Shown one piece after another: positions 55,450 through 64,000 of a stretch of DNA of 64,000 bases. A program made the position numbers and the translations under genes. How positions within the stretch are numbered: the stretch's first letter is position 1; each line of letters starts with the position of its first letter. The stretch comes from Streptomyces sp. RerS4 (GTDB lineage: Bacteria > Actinomycetota > Actinomycetes > Streptomycetales > Streptomycetaceae): contig NZ_CP097322.1 in NCBI RefSeq assembly GCF_023515955.1, positions 5,318,501 to 5,382,500 on the forward strand, written 5' to 3'. The notes under the pieces are model-generated. The model was not told the DNA's origin. It saw only the letters and a list, made by a program, of their open reading frames with translations, and did not search any database.

Positions 55450-58296
55450 ATGACGCTGCCGTCGGACCCCTCGTACCCGGCCCACTGGGAGGCGGACGTC
55501 GTCCTGCGCGACGGCGGAACGGCCCGGATCCGGCCCATCACCACCGAGGACGCCGGCCGGCTGGTGAGCTTCTACGAGCAGGTCTCGGACGAGTCGAAGT
55601 ACTACCGCTTCTTCGCCCCCTACCCCCGGCTCTCCGACCGCGACGTGCACCGCTTCACGCACCACGACTACGTGGACCGCGTCGGCCTCGCCGCGACCAT
55701 CGGCGGCGAGTTCATCGGCACGGTCCGCTTCGACCGCATCGGTCCCGACGGCCGGCCCGCCTCCGCCCCCGCCGACGAGGCCGAGGTCGCCTTCCTCGTC
55801 CAGGACGCCCACCAGGGTCGCGGCGTCGCCTCCGCCCTCCTCGAACACATCGGCGCCGTCGCCCGCGAGCGCGGCATCCGCCGCTTCGCCGCCGAGGTAC
55901 TGCCCGCCAACACCAAGATGATCAAGGTGTTCACGGACGTCGGCTACCAGCAGAAGCGCAGCTTCGAGGACGGCTCCGTCCACCTCACCCTCGACCTCGA
56001 ACCCACCGCCGAGTCCCTCGCCGTCCAGCGCGCCCGCGAACAGCGCGCCGAGGCCCGCTCCGTGCAGCGGCTGCTCGCCCCCGGATCGGTCGCCGTGATC
56101 GGCGTCAGCCGCTCCGGATCCGGCGTGGGCGCTGCCGCCCTGCGCAACCTCCGGGACGGCGGCTTCCACGGCCACCTCTACGCCGTCAACGAGGCCCGCG
56201 CCCCCGGCATGGAGGGCGACCTCCTGGAGGGCGTACGGGCGTACCGGACCGTCGCCGACATCGCGGCCCCCGTCGACCTCGCCGTGATCGCCGTCCCCGC
56301 CGACCGGGTCCCCGACGCGGTCGCCGCGTGCGGGGAGCACGGCGTCCAGGGCCTCGTGGTCCTCTCCGCCGGCTACGGCGAGAGCGGCCCGGCCGGACTG
56401 GAGCGCCAGCGTCAACTCGTCCGGCAGGTCCGCTCGTACGGGATGCGGCTCATCGGACCGAACGCCTTCGGGGTGATCAACACCGCCCCGGACGTGGAGC
56501 TGAACGCCTCGCTCGCCCCGGCCCCCGCCACCGCGCGCGGCCGCATCGGCCTGTTCACCCAGTCCGGCGCCATCGGCATCGCCCTGCTGTCGGGGCTGCT
56601 GCGGCGCGGCGAGGGGCTCTCGTCGTTCGTCTCCGCAGGCAACCGGGCCGACGTCTCCGGCAACGACATCCTCCAGTACTGGTACGAGGACGAGGCCACC
56701 GACGTCGCCCTGATGTACCTGGAGACCCTCGGCAACCCGCGCAAGTTCACCCGCCTCGCCCGCCGCACCTCCGCCGTCAAACCCGTGGTCGTCGCCCGGG
56801 GCGGCCGGCACACCCCGGCCGGCCACGTCGTCCCCGGGACCCGGCTCCCCGAGGCCACCGTCTCCGAGCTGCTGCGCCAGGCCGGCGTGATCCGCGTCGA
56901 CACCGTGACCGAGCTGGTCGACGTCGGACTGCTGCTCGCCGGCCAACCGCTGCCGGCCGGGCCGCGCGTGGCGATCCTCGGGAACTCCGAGTCCCTCGGG
57001 GTGCTCACCTACGACGCCTGCCTGACGGAGGGGCTGCGTCCGCTGCCCCCGCTCGACCTGACCACCGCCGCCTCCCCGGCCGACTTCCGCGCCGCCCTCT
57101 CGGCCGCCCTGGCCTCGCCGGACTGCGACGCGGTCGTCGTCACCGCGATCCCGTGGGTGAGCGAGCGCGCCCTCGCGGACGACCTCGCGGAGGCCCTGCG
57201 GCAGGCGGTGGCCGAGGTCCAGGGCAAGCCGGTGGCCGTGGTCCACGTGGAACTCGGCGCCCTGGTGGAAGCCCTGTCGGCCGCCGGGGCGCCCGCGCCG
57301 CCGGCCCCCGAGGCGGACCCCGGGCCCGCCGGGGCGCCGGGGCGCCCGCGCCGCCGCCCCGAGGCGGACGCCGAGCCCGCCGGGAGGGCCGCGCCGCCGA
57401 CGGGGTGTGCCCGAGGGCGGGTCGGCGGGCGGATCCCCGCCTACCCCGCCGCCGAGCGGGCCGTGAAGGCCCTCGCCGAAGCCGCCCGCTACGGCGCCTG
57501 GCGCCGCGCCGCCGCCGAGGCCGGGCAGGTCCCCGAGTACGAGGACATCGACGAGAGCGGCGCCGCCGCCCGGATCGCCGCCCTGCTGGCCCACGTCGAC
57601 GAGGACACCACCGTCACCCTGGACGACCCCGACGCCCGCGCGCTCCTCGCCCGCTACGGCATCCGCGTCCGGGCCACCCTGCCCGCCCCGAGCCCCGACG
57701 CCGCCGCCCGCGCGGCCCGGGTCCTCGGCTACCCGGTCGCCCTCAAGACCACCGCCCCGCACCTGCGCCACCGCGCCGACCTGGGCGGCGTACGCCTCGA
57801 CCTGGCCACCGAAGCCGACCTGCGGCGCTCCTACGAGGAACTCACCGAGGCCCTCGGCACGCCCGCCGAGCTGCTGCCCGTCGTCCAGGCCATGGTGCCG
57901 CGCGGCGTGGACACCGTCGTGCGCGCCGTCGTGGACCCCGCCGCGGGCGCCGTGCTGTCGTTCGGGCTCGCCGGGGTCGCCTCCGAACTGCTGGGCGACA
58001 CCGCGCACCGACTGGTCCCCGCCACCGACCGCGACGTGGCCGCACTGATCCGCTCCATCCGCACCGCGCCCCTGCTCTTCGGCTGGCGCGGCAGCGACCC
58101 CGTCGACACGCCGGCCCTGGAGGAACTGCTGCTGAGACTCTCCCGGCTGGTGGACGACCACCCCGAGGTGACCGGGGTCTCCCTGGAGCCGGTCGTCGTC
58201 GCCACGGAAGGCCTCTCCGTGCTCAGCGCCACCGTCCGCCTCGCCCATCCGCCCGCCCGGACCGACCTCGGCCCGCGCACGATGGCCGGCTACTGA
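55450..58296 (+). CDS. GNAT fused to ADP-forming acyl-CoA synthetase-like domains (Pat-type protein acetyltransferase)
   Basis: A 948-residue protein. Residues 15-190 are a GNAT domain (DGGTARIRPITTEDAGRLVSFYEQ ... QGRGVASALLEHIGAVARERG). Residues 200-335 are CoA-binding (SVAVIGVSRSGSGVGAAALRNL), then ligase-CoA, and residues 700-945 are ATP-grasp (HVDEDTTVTLDDPDARALLARYGI). The phosphohistidine motif of active synthetases (SHTGALAG) is replaced: GGRHTPAGHVVPGTRLPEATVSELLRQAGV. So synthesis is not expected; ligand sensing for protein lysine acetylation is. GNAT at the N-terminus is the actinobacterial layout, unlike E. coli Pat. The linker (57288-57430) is Pro/Ala-rich. ATG 55450. Confidence 0.9.
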   Translation: MTLPSDPSYPAHWEADVVLRDGGTARIRPITTEDAGRLVSFYEQVSDESKYYRFFAPYPRLSDRDVHRFTHHDYVDRVGLAATIGGEFIGTVRFDRIGPDGRPASAPADEAEVAFLVQDAHQGRGVASALLEHIGAVARERGIRRFAAEVLPANTKMIKVFTDVGYQQKRSFEDGSVHLTLDLEPTAESLAVQRAREQRAEARSVQRLLAPGSVAVIGVSRSGSGVGAAALRNLRDGGFHGHLYAVNEARAPGMEGDLLEGVRAYRTVADIAAPVDLAVIAVPADRVPDAVAACGEHGVQGLVVLSAGYGESGPAGLERQRQLVRQVRSYGMRLIGPNAFGVINTAPDVELNASLAPAPATARGRIGLFTQSGAIGIALLSGLLRRGEGLSSFVSAGNRADVSGNDILQYWYEDEATDVALMYLETLGNPRKFTRLARRTSAVKPVVVARGGRHTPAGHVVPGTRLPEATVSELLRQAGVIRVDTVTELVDVGLLLAGQPLPAGPRVAILGNSESLGVLTYDACLTEGLRPLPPLDLTTAASPADFRAALSAALASPDCDAVVVTAIPWVSERALADDLAEALRQAVAEVQGKPVAVVHVELGALVEALSAAGAPAPPAPEADPGPAGAPGRPRRRPEADAEPAGRAAPPTGCARGRVGGRIPAYPAAERAVKALAEAARYGAWRRAAAEAGQVPEYEDIDESGAAARIAALLAHVDEDTTVTLDDPDARALLARYGIRVRATLPAPSPDAAARAARVLGYPVALKTTAPHLRHRADLGGVRLDLATEADLRRSYEELTEALGTPAELLPVVQAMVPRGVDTVVRAVVDPAAGAVLSFGLAGVASELLGDTAHRLVPATDRDVAALIRSIRTAPLLFGWRGSDPVDTPALEELLLRLSRLVDDHPEVTGVSLEPVVVATEGLSVLSATVRLAHPPARTDLGPRTMAGY

Positions 58297-58343
58297 GCAC
58301 AGGGCAGGTCGGGGGACCCCGTACGGGCCTTAGGATGGACCCC

Positions 58344-58940
58344 ATGGCGAAATCCGGTACGACGACCCAGGGGCTGCGCGCGGCGATCGAGCGCAGCGGC
58401 TACTACCCGGCCCTCGTGGCCGAGGCGGTGGAGGCCGCGGTGGGCGGCGAGCCGATCTCGTCGTACCTGGTCCACCAGGAGACCACCTTCGACTCCAACG
58501 AGGTGCGCCGGCACGTCACCGTCCTGGTCCTGACCGGCAACCGCTTCATCGTGAGCCACACCGACGAGCAGGCCGCCGACGCCGGGTCCCCGTCGCCGTA
58601 CGCGACGACCTCCACCGAGTCGGTCAAGCTCTCCAGCATCTCCTCCGTGGTGCTCAGCCGTGTCGTAGCCAACCCGGAGTCCTACACGCCGGGCCGGCTG
58701 CCCCGCGAGGTCGTCCTGACCATCGGCTGGGGCGCGGTCTCGCGCATCGACCTGGAGCCCGCCGCCTGCGGCGACCCGAACTGTGACTCCGACCACGGCT
58801 ACACCGGCAACTCCACCGCCGACGACCTGAGCCTGCGCGTCAGCGAGGCCGGCGACGGCCCCGAGACGGTCCGCCAGACGCTGCTCTTCGCGCAGGCCCT
58901 CTCCGAAGCCACCGCGGCCACCTCGGGCCCCACCCGCTGA
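58344..58940 (+). CDS. DUF5998 protein
   Basis: A 198-residue protein starting MAKSGTTTQGLRAAIERSGYYPALVAEAVEAAVGGE, highly typical of a Streptomyces conserved protein. It contains DPNCDSDHGYTGN, a potential Cys/Asp/His metal site, and mixed beta structure (RHVTVLVLTGNRFIVSHTDEQ). No signal or membrane segment. An in-frame ATG at 58335 (MDPMAKS) is an alternative start. It overlaps the next gene by one base (TGATG), suggesting coupling. Function unknown. Confidence 0.88.
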   Translation: MAKSGTTTQGLRAAIERSGYYPALVAEAVEAAVGGEPISSYLVHQETTFDSNEVRRHVTVLVLTGNRFIVSHTDEQAADAGSPSPYATTSTESVKLSSISSVVLSRVVANPESYTPGRLPREVVLTIGWGAVSRIDLEPAACGDPNCDSDHGYTGNSTADDLSLRVSEAGDGPETVRQTLLFAQALSEATAATSGPTR

Positions 58941-60145
58941 TGTCGTACTCCGCGCCGCCGAACTGGCAGGACGAACCGGAACTGCTCGACCTCGCCGGCG
59001 CCCCGGTCCCGCACTACGGGACCGGCTCGCTCGCGGACCTGCTGCCGACCCTGGCGGCGGGCCAGGGCGTACCCGGCCTCACCGCCGGGATCCCCGAGCT
59101 GACCCCCGCCGACCGCAACTGCGTGTTCCTCGTCGACGGCATGGGCTGGGAGCAGATCAAGGCCCACCCCGACGAGGCCCCGTACCTGACCTCCCTGCTC
59201 GCGAGCTCGCGCGGCGGTACCGGCCGGCCCATCACGTCGGGCTTCCCGGCGACCACCGCCACCTCCCTGGCCTCCGTCGGCACCGGGCTGCCGCCCGCCC
59301 GCCACGGCCTGCCCGGCTACGCCGTGCGCAACCCCGCCTCCGGCGAGCTGATGAACCAGCTCCGCTGGCAGCCGTGGACCCCGCCGCAGGCCTGGCAGCC
59401 GTATCCCACCGTCTTCCGGCTCGCCGACGCCGCCGGGGTGCACACCGCCCAGGTGTCCGCCCCCGCCTTCCAGTCCACCCCGCTGACGAAGATCGCCCTC
59501 AGCGGCGGCACCTTCCACGGCCGGATGACCGGCGAGGAGCGGATGGACCTCGCGGCGATCCAGCTCGCGGCCGGTGAGCGCTCGCTCGTGTACACGTACT
59601 ACAGCGAACTCGACGGCGCCGGTCACCGTCACGGCGTGAACTCGGACGCCTGGCGCGGCCAACTCATGTACGTGGACCGGCTCGTGCAGCGACTCGCCGA
59701 GCAACTCCCGCCGCGCGCGGCGCTGTACGTGACCGCCGACCACGGCATGGTCGACGTCCCCTTCGACGAGGACGCGCGGATCGACTTCGACGAGGACTGG
59801 GAGCTGGGCGCGGGCGTCGCCCTGCTCGGCGGCGAGGGCCGCGCCCGGCACGTCTACGCCGTACCGGGCGCCGAGGCCGACGTGCTGACCGTGTGGCGCG
59901 AGGTGCTCGGCGACCGGTTCTGGGTGGCGAGCCGCGAAGAGGCCCTGGACCTGGGCTGGTTCGGGGCGCCGGGGGAGTGCGACGAGCGCGTGCTCGGCCG
60001 GATCGGCGACGTGATCGCGGCCGCCCAGGCGGACGTGGCGATCACCGCCTCCCGCAACGAGCCCAACGAGTCGGCGCTCGTCGGCATGCACGGCTCCATG
60101 ACGGCCGCCGAGCAGCTGGTCCCGCTGCTCGAAGTCCGCACCTGA
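58940..60145 (+). CDS. Alkaline phosphatase-superfamily enzyme (nucleotide pyrophosphatase/phosphodiesterase-like)
   Basis: A 401-residue enzyme with NCVFLVDGMGWEQIKAH (metal Asp), the nucleophile Thr in ITSGFPATTATSLASVGTG, YYSELDGAGHRHGVNS, and YVTADHGMVDVPFD (metal ligands D, H). This is the nucleotide pyrophosphatase/phosphodiesterase layout within the superfamily. No signal peptide, so probably cytoplasmic. Substrate unknown; tdk follows 67 bp downstream. Confidence 0.9.
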   Translation: MSYSAPPNWQDEPELLDLAGAPVPHYGTGSLADLLPTLAAGQGVPGLTAGIPELTPADRNCVFLVDGMGWEQIKAHPDEAPYLTSLLASSRGGTGRPITSGFPATTATSLASVGTGLPPARHGLPGYAVRNPASGELMNQLRWQPWTPPQAWQPYPTVFRLADAAGVHTAQVSAPAFQSTPLTKIALSGGTFHGRMTGEERMDLAAIQLAAGERSLVYTYYSELDGAGHRHGVNSDAWRGQLMYVDRLVQRLAEQLPPRAALYVTADHGMVDVPFDEDARIDFDEDWELGAGVALLGGEGRARHVYAVPGAEADVLTVWREVLGDRFWVASREEALDLGWFGAPGECDERVLGRIGDVIAAAQADVAITASRNEPNESALVGMHGSMTAAEQLVPLLEVRT

Positions 60146-60212
60146 CCGCCGGCCCCGCCCGCCGTACCACCCCCTCCCGCCTCCCCGACGACCCGAAAGG
60201 TCCGTACTTCCC

Positions 60213-60863
60213 ATGCCCGAGCTGGTGTTCTTCTCCGGAACGATGGACTGCGGAAAGAGCACGCTGGCTCTGCAAATCACCCACAACCGCTCCGCGCGCG
60301 GGCTGGTGGGCGTGATCTTCACGCGTCAGGACCGGGCGGGCGAGGGCAAGCTGTCCTCGCGGCTGGGCCTGGTGACGGACGCGGTCGAGGTGACCGACAC
60401 CATGGACGTGTACGCGTACCTGGTGGGGGAGTTGTCGCGGGGCGGCAAGGCGGACTACGTCATCGTGGACGAGGCGCAGTTCCTGGCCCCCGACCAGATC
60501 GACCAGCTCGCCCGGATCGTGGACGACCTGGACATGGACGTCTTCGCCTTCGGCATCACGACGGATTTCCGCACCAAGCTCTTCCCCGGCTCGCAGCGGC
60601 TGATCGAGCTGGCCGACCGGATCGAGCAGCTCCAGGTGGAGGCCCTGTGCTGGTGCGGGGCGCGGGCCACGCACAACGCCCGTACGGTCGGCGGCGTCAT
60701 GGTCGTCGAGGGCGAGCAGGTCGTGGTGGGCGACGTGGCGCGGTCGGCGGCCGAGGTGGGATACGAGGTGCTGTGCCGGCGCCACCACCGTCGCCACATG
60801 ACCTCCGAGACCGCCCACGCGGGCGCCCTCTCCCCGGACGTCCTCCCGGTCAACCACGCCTGA
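60213..60863 (+). CDS. tdk: Thymidine kinase
   Basis: Type II thymidine kinase, the salvage enzyme making dTMP from thymidine. The 216-residue protein has P-loop GTMDCGKST at residues 9-17, the second Asp region YVIVDEAQFL, and zinc-type cysteines (LCWCGARATHNAR, CRRHHRRHM). ATG 60213 follows GAAAGG. The C-terminal 25 residues are an extension. It fits the DNA-precursor genes elsewhere in the window. Confidence 0.95.
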   Translation: MPELVFFSGTMDCGKSTLALQITHNRSARGLVGVIFTRQDRAGEGKLSSRLGLVTDAVEVTDTMDVYAYLVGELSRGGKADYVIVDEAQFLAPDQIDQLARIVDDLDMDVFAFGITTDFRTKLFPGSQRLIELADRIEQLQVEALCWCGARATHNARTVGGVMVVEGEQVVVGDVARSAAEVGYEVLCRRHHRRHMTSETAHAGALSPDVLPVNHA

Positions 60864-60948
60864 CGGTCCGTCGGCAGGTGGCCGTCGGGCTGTCGGACCC
60901 GTGAGCTAGGGTGACCAACTGGCTTTGCGAGACGGGGGAGTGGCCCAC

Positions 60949-61968
60949 ATGGACGGAACACAGGGCGGCGGCGCGGACCGCTGGGCGGCGACGGGCGCGC
61001 TCGGGGCGAACGCCGCGTACCGCAATCAGACGATGCGCTACGAGCACGTCGAGCTGAACTTCGACGAGTCGGTCCCGTTCCGGACCGTCTTCCAGCTCTG
61101 GTTCCGGGCCTTCGTGGCGTCCTTCCTGATCTTCTTGATCTTCGGGCTGCTGCCCATGCTCGTGTCGGACCCCGGCCCCTTCGACTCGCCGGAGGACGAG
61201 CTCGGCGTCGGCTGGATCCTCTCGGTCATCGTCTTCTGGGTCGTCCTCCTGGCCTCGCGCATCAACGAGCCGATATCGGAGTGGAAGACGCTGCTGGAGG
61301 ACAAGCACGCCGCGTCCTCGTCGGCGTACGCGGCGATCTACGGCGCTCTGGCGCGGCGGAAGACACCCGTGTCGGCGGTGCCGGTGCGGATCCGCAGCGA
61401 CATCATGCCGGAGGTCGTGAACAACCGACTGGTCGTCCGCAGCGGTCGGTACGTCGCGTACGTGACGGTCTTCGGGTACGGCACCAGCCTGTACGTCGGC
61501 TGGACGATGTGGCGCAGCCGCAGCGGCGCGGTGATCATCGGCCACTTCTTCAAGGACCTCGTCGGAGGGATGTTCAACCGCACGGGCGACATCAACCAGA
61601 TGCTCCGTACCGAGCGGCCGCGCGCCATGCGCGAGGCCGTGCACTCCGCCGCCCGGGAGGGCGTGGAAGCGGCCGTCCAGGGCATCGAGGTGCCCCTGGC
61701 GTCGACGTTCGGGCAGGAGCCGCCCATCCAGTCCGGAGCGAGCGCGACGGAGCCGGGTACGGGTGTGGGGCCGGGCAGCGGTCCGGTGCCTCCGGCCCCG
61801 CCGGTGCCGCCCACCGCACCGACCGCGACCACCGCGAACCCCTACCCGGCGGGGCCCCCGAGCACGGGAACCTTCCCGCCCGCGTACGCCCCGTACGCCC
61901 CCGGCACCCCGCCCACCCCGCCGGCTCCGGACACGCCGCCGCACGGCACCACCTGGGGCGGGAATTGA
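60949..61968 (+). CDS. Conserved membrane protein of unknown function
   Basis: A 339-residue protein. Residues 60-80 (VASFLIFLIFGLLPMLVS) and 90-108 (GVGWILSVIVFWVVLLAS) are membrane helices. The central part (TPVSAVPVRIRSDIMPEVVNNRLVVRSGRYVAYVTVFGYGTSLYVGWTMWRSR) is a beta-rich soluble domain. An Ala-rich segment and a Pro/Ala/Gly-rich tail follow (YPAGPPSTGTFPPAYAPYAP). ATG 60949 is 8 bases after GGGGGAG; TTG 60925 and GTG 60940 are in frame. The stop overlaps the HerA-like gene (TTGA), so the two are probably made together. Confidence 0.75.
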   Translation: MDGTQGGGADRWAATGALGANAAYRNQTMRYEHVELNFDESVPFRTVFQLWFRAFVASFLIFLIFGLLPMLVSDPGPFDSPEDELGVGWILSVIVFWVVLLASRINEPISEWKTLLEDKHAASSSAYAAIYGALARRKTPVSAVPVRIRSDIMPEVVNNRLVVRSGRYVAYVTVFGYGTSLYVGWTMWRSRSGAVIIGHFFKDLVGGMFNRTGDINQMLRTERPRAMREAVHSAAREGVEAAVQGIEVPLASTFGQEPPIQSGASATEPGTGVGPGSGPVPPAPPVPPTAPTATTANPYPAGPPSTGTFPPAYAPYAPGTPPTPPAPDTPPHGTTWGGN

Positions 61969-64000
61969 GCGCAGCCGGTCCGGCCGGCGTGGCCGGTCCC
62001 GCCGGCGTGCTGACCGTCTCGGACGGCACCACCGTCTGGGCGTGGACGGCCGTGCGCATCGACGCCGCCGCCGATCTGACCGAGTCCCAGGAGTACGCGG
62101 ACCTGCCGGAACCGGAACGCCGGGCCAAGGCGGTCGCCGCCGAGGCCGCCTGGCTGGCGGGCCAGTGGAACACCGCCCACGGTGAGCGGATCGAGCTGCG
62201 CTACGTCAGCGACCCCGTGGGGCGCAGGATCTCCTGCGCCCTGCTCGGCCGGGTCGCGGCCCCGACGGCCGAGGGCGCCGGGGCCGCCGCCCGAGCCCTT
62301 CGCGACCGGATGGCGGCGCTGCCCCGCCACGTCCACGCCACGCCCGTCGAGGACCCCGACGAGACGGCCCGGCTGCTGACCCCGTTCACCCCCGACGTGA
62401 CGGCGGGCGTGGCGGAGATCCGCAAGCGCTACCACAGCGGTCTGCCCAACAGACCCGACGCCGGGGTGCGCTACTACCTCGCTCCGCAGCCCTTCACCGC
62501 CGCCGCCCCGCCCTGGGACGCGCTGTGGCAGGCCCTGGCCACGCACCCCCACCCGGTGATGCTCAGCGTCGGCCTGGAGCCGTACGTCGTCCCGCCGGAC
62601 TTCGGCCCGCTCGTCCAGCGCATCGCCACCCAGTACGGACGCCTGGGCACCCCCGGCCAACTCCCCGACGGCCTCTGGTCCCCGGGGACCCCGCTCGCCG
62701 CCGACGCCTTCGCCGTCGACGCCGCCCGCGTCTACGCCGACGCCGCCCGCCGATACACCGGCCGGGTGTTCCGCATGCGCGTCGCGCTCGCCTCGCCGGC
62801 GCCGCTGCCGGAGTCCCTGGCCGAGCTGGTCGGCGCCACCGTGTCCCCGCGCGAGCAGGCCCGCCAGGGCGGCGTCCTCACCGAGATCCTCACCGGACCT
62901 GCCCATACCGTGGCCTGGCCCGCGTACGGCGAGCTGCCCGCCGCCTGGCGGCAGTTGACCACCCTGGAGCAGGCCCGCTGGGGCGGCGACCACTGCTGGC
63001 GGCTGCCCGAACCGCTCTCCCCGCCGCTGCGGCTGCTCGCGGAACTGGTCGACACCCGCGAGGCCGGCGCGGCCTTCCGGCTGCCCCTCGCCGTCAGCGG
63101 CCACATGACGGGCTTCCCCGTACGCCGCCCCGGCATGGCCGGCGAGACCGACTACCGCACCGACGGCCCCGCCGTCACCCTCGGCCGCCAGCTCGTCCAC
63201 GACGCCCCCGCCGGCCCCCTCGGCATCGGCCTGGACGACCTCACCCGGCACGCGCTGATCGTCGGCACCACCGGCTCCGGCAAGACCAACACCACCCTCG
63301 CGTTCTGCGAGCAGCTGTGGCGCGACCACCGCACGCCGTTCCTCGTCCTCGAACCGGTCAACTCCGCCCTGGACGACTACCGCTGGCTCGCCACCCGCCC
63401 CGGCTTCGAGGACCTCCTCGTCCTGACCGTCGGGGACGAGTCCACCGCCCCGCTGCGCCTGAACCCCTTCGAGGTGCCGTCGGGCGTACGCGTCGGGACG
63501 CACGTCGCGGGCCTCATGGCCTGCTTCGACGCGGCCTTCGGCCTCTGGGACCCGCTGCCCGGCATCTACAACCGCGCCCTGCGTGCCACGTACGCCCGCA
63601 AGGGCATCACCCCCACCGACATCGCCGGCCCCGCGGGCGACGCGCAATGGCCGACGCTGCGCGACTTCGTCGCGGAGATGCGCAAGCAGTGCGAGCGGCT
63701 CGACTACTCGGGCGAGGTGCGCGACAACATCGTCGCCGCCGCCCGGCTGCGCGCGGAGTCGTTGGCCGAGGGCGCCTGCGGCACCACGCTGGACGTCGCC
63801 CGCTCCTACCCCGTGGAAGAGCTGCTGAGGCGGCCGGTGGTCGTGGAACTCGCCGGGGTCGGCGACAACGAGAAGGAACAGTCGCTCGTCACGGCGTTGC
63901 TGCTGCAGAGCATGACCGAGTACTACAAGGCGAACCGTACGGGCGGCTCCCTCAGCCACGTCACCGTGATCGAGGAGGCGCACCGGCTGCTGGGGCGGCC
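61965..64000 (+). CDS. HerA-like (DUF87) ATP-binding protein, 3' end outside the window
   Basis: About 678 residues are visible and the frame runs off the end. The P-loop is HALIVGTTGSGKTNTTLAF near residue 430, followed by VLEPVNSALDDYRWL and a long alpha/beta ATPase core. The last visible motif is VTVIEEAHRLLGR (Walker B EEAH). The first 400 residues are an unassigned domain (WTAVRIDAAADLTESQEYADLPEPERRAKAV). HerA-type motor ATPases pump or process DNA. Start is uncertain: TTG 61965 overlaps the upstream stop, with GTG 61989 and 62007 in frame. The membrane protein just upstream is its likely partner. Confidence 0.8.
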   Translation, partial: MSAAGPAGVAGPAGVLTVSDGTTVWAWTAVRIDAAADLTESQEYADLPEPERRAKAVAAEAAWLAGQWNTAHGERIELRYVSDPVGRRISCALLGRVAAPTAEGAGAAARALRDRMAALPRHVHATPVEDPDETARLLTPFTPDVTAGVAEIRKRYHSGLPNRPDAGVRYYLAPQPFTAAAPPWDALWQALATHPHPVMLSVGLEPYVVPPDFGPLVQRIATQYGRLGTPGQLPDGLWSPGTPLAADAFAVDAARVYADAARRYTGRVFRMRVALASPAPLPESLAELVGATVSPREQARQGGVLTEILTGPAHTVAWPAYGELPAAWRQLTTLEQARWGGDHCWRLPEPLSPPLRLLAELVDTREAGAAFRLPLAVSGHMTGFPVRRPGMAGETDYRTDGPAVTLGRQLVHDAPAGPLGIGLDDLTRHALIVGTTGSGKTNTTLAFCEQLWRDHRTPFLVLEPVNSALDDYRWLATRPGFEDLLVLTVGDESTAPLRLNPFEVPSGVRVGTHVAGLMACFDAAFGLWDPLPGIYNRALRATYARKGITPTDIAGPAGDAQWPTLRDFVAEMRKQCERLDYSGEVRDNIVAAARLRAESLAEGACGTTLDVARSYPVEELLRRPVVVELAGVGDNEKEQSLVTALLLQSMTEYYKANRTGGSLSHVTVIEEAHRLLGR

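Noticed and set aside
55270..58248. 992-residue minus-strand open frame opposite the Pat-like gene
   Set aside because: Gly/Val/Ala-rich without recognisable domains and overlapping ptsH promoter space; an antisense shadow of a well-supported fusion protein.

Overview
This is a chromosomal core segment from an actinomycete, almost certainly a Streptomyces or close relative. The evidence is very high GC with strong third-position GC bias, frequent GTG starts, and a recognisable gene order: hflX, NIS-type siderophore genes, dinG-like helicase, lexA/nrdR/nrdJ, rnhB, recQ-like, whiH, hrdB, parE, parC, ptsH, a Pat-like acetyltransferase and tdk. No rRNA, tRNA, CRISPR array, insertion sequence or phage module was seen. 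All identifications come from reading the sequence and from knowledge of the families; no database search was run.

Layout. 1-4077: 3' part of an M1 aminopeptidase, GTPase HflX, and a secreted lipoprotein serine protease on the minus strand. 4361-8752: a three-gene operon (diaminobutyrate-type aminotransferase, IucA/IucC synthetase, siderophore-type acetyltransferase), apparently a compact NRPS-independent siderophore locus. It has no obvious hydroxylase, transporter or iron box, and its synthetase N-terminus shows a frame disturbance. 8957-15843: DNA damage and nucleotide supply, with a DinG-like helicase, LexA, and NrdR/NrdJ (B12-dependent ribonucleotide reductase). The lexA-nrdR gap holds a LexA-box candidate and two NrdR-box candidates 31 bp apart. 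15985-20536: small metabolic enzymes, a TetR remnant that has lost its DNA-binding domain, and RNase HII. 20596-29497: two hypotheticals, a RecQ helicase with a C-terminal phosphoribosyltransferase-like domain, a DUF4192 protein, a debranching-enzyme-like protein and a Nudix protein with an NrtR-like layout.

29647-34731: a one-polypeptide ABC transporter, the sporulation regulator WhiH and the principal sigma factor HrdB. 34936-38789: a secreted trypsin-like protease, a small zinc-ribbon-like protein and topoisomerase IV subunit ParE. 38975-43419: a DUF485/solute-symporter pair facing a CitA/DcuS-type two-component system. 43754-49721: a CobW-type GTPase, a large Mrr-nuclease/TerD fusion with an apparent one-base frameshift near its start, and ParC. 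49939-58296: a catalytic/non-catalytic pair of M16 peptidases, a cell-wall M23 peptidase behind a c-di-AMP (ydaO) riboswitch, a GntR regulator, HPr, and a GNAT/acyl-CoA-synthetase-like protein acetyltransferase lacking the synthetase histidine. 58344-64000: a DUF5998 protein, an alkaline-phosphatase-superfamily enzyme, thymidine kinase, a membrane protein and the 5' part of a HerA-like ATPase cut by the window end.

Most of the window is conserved housekeeping DNA. The best targets for a second look are the minimal siderophore locus and its frame problem, the Mrr-TerD fusion and its frameshift, the HTH-less TetR remnant, the RecQ-phosphoribosyltransferase fusion, the synthetase-dead Pat-like protein, and several regulatory sites.
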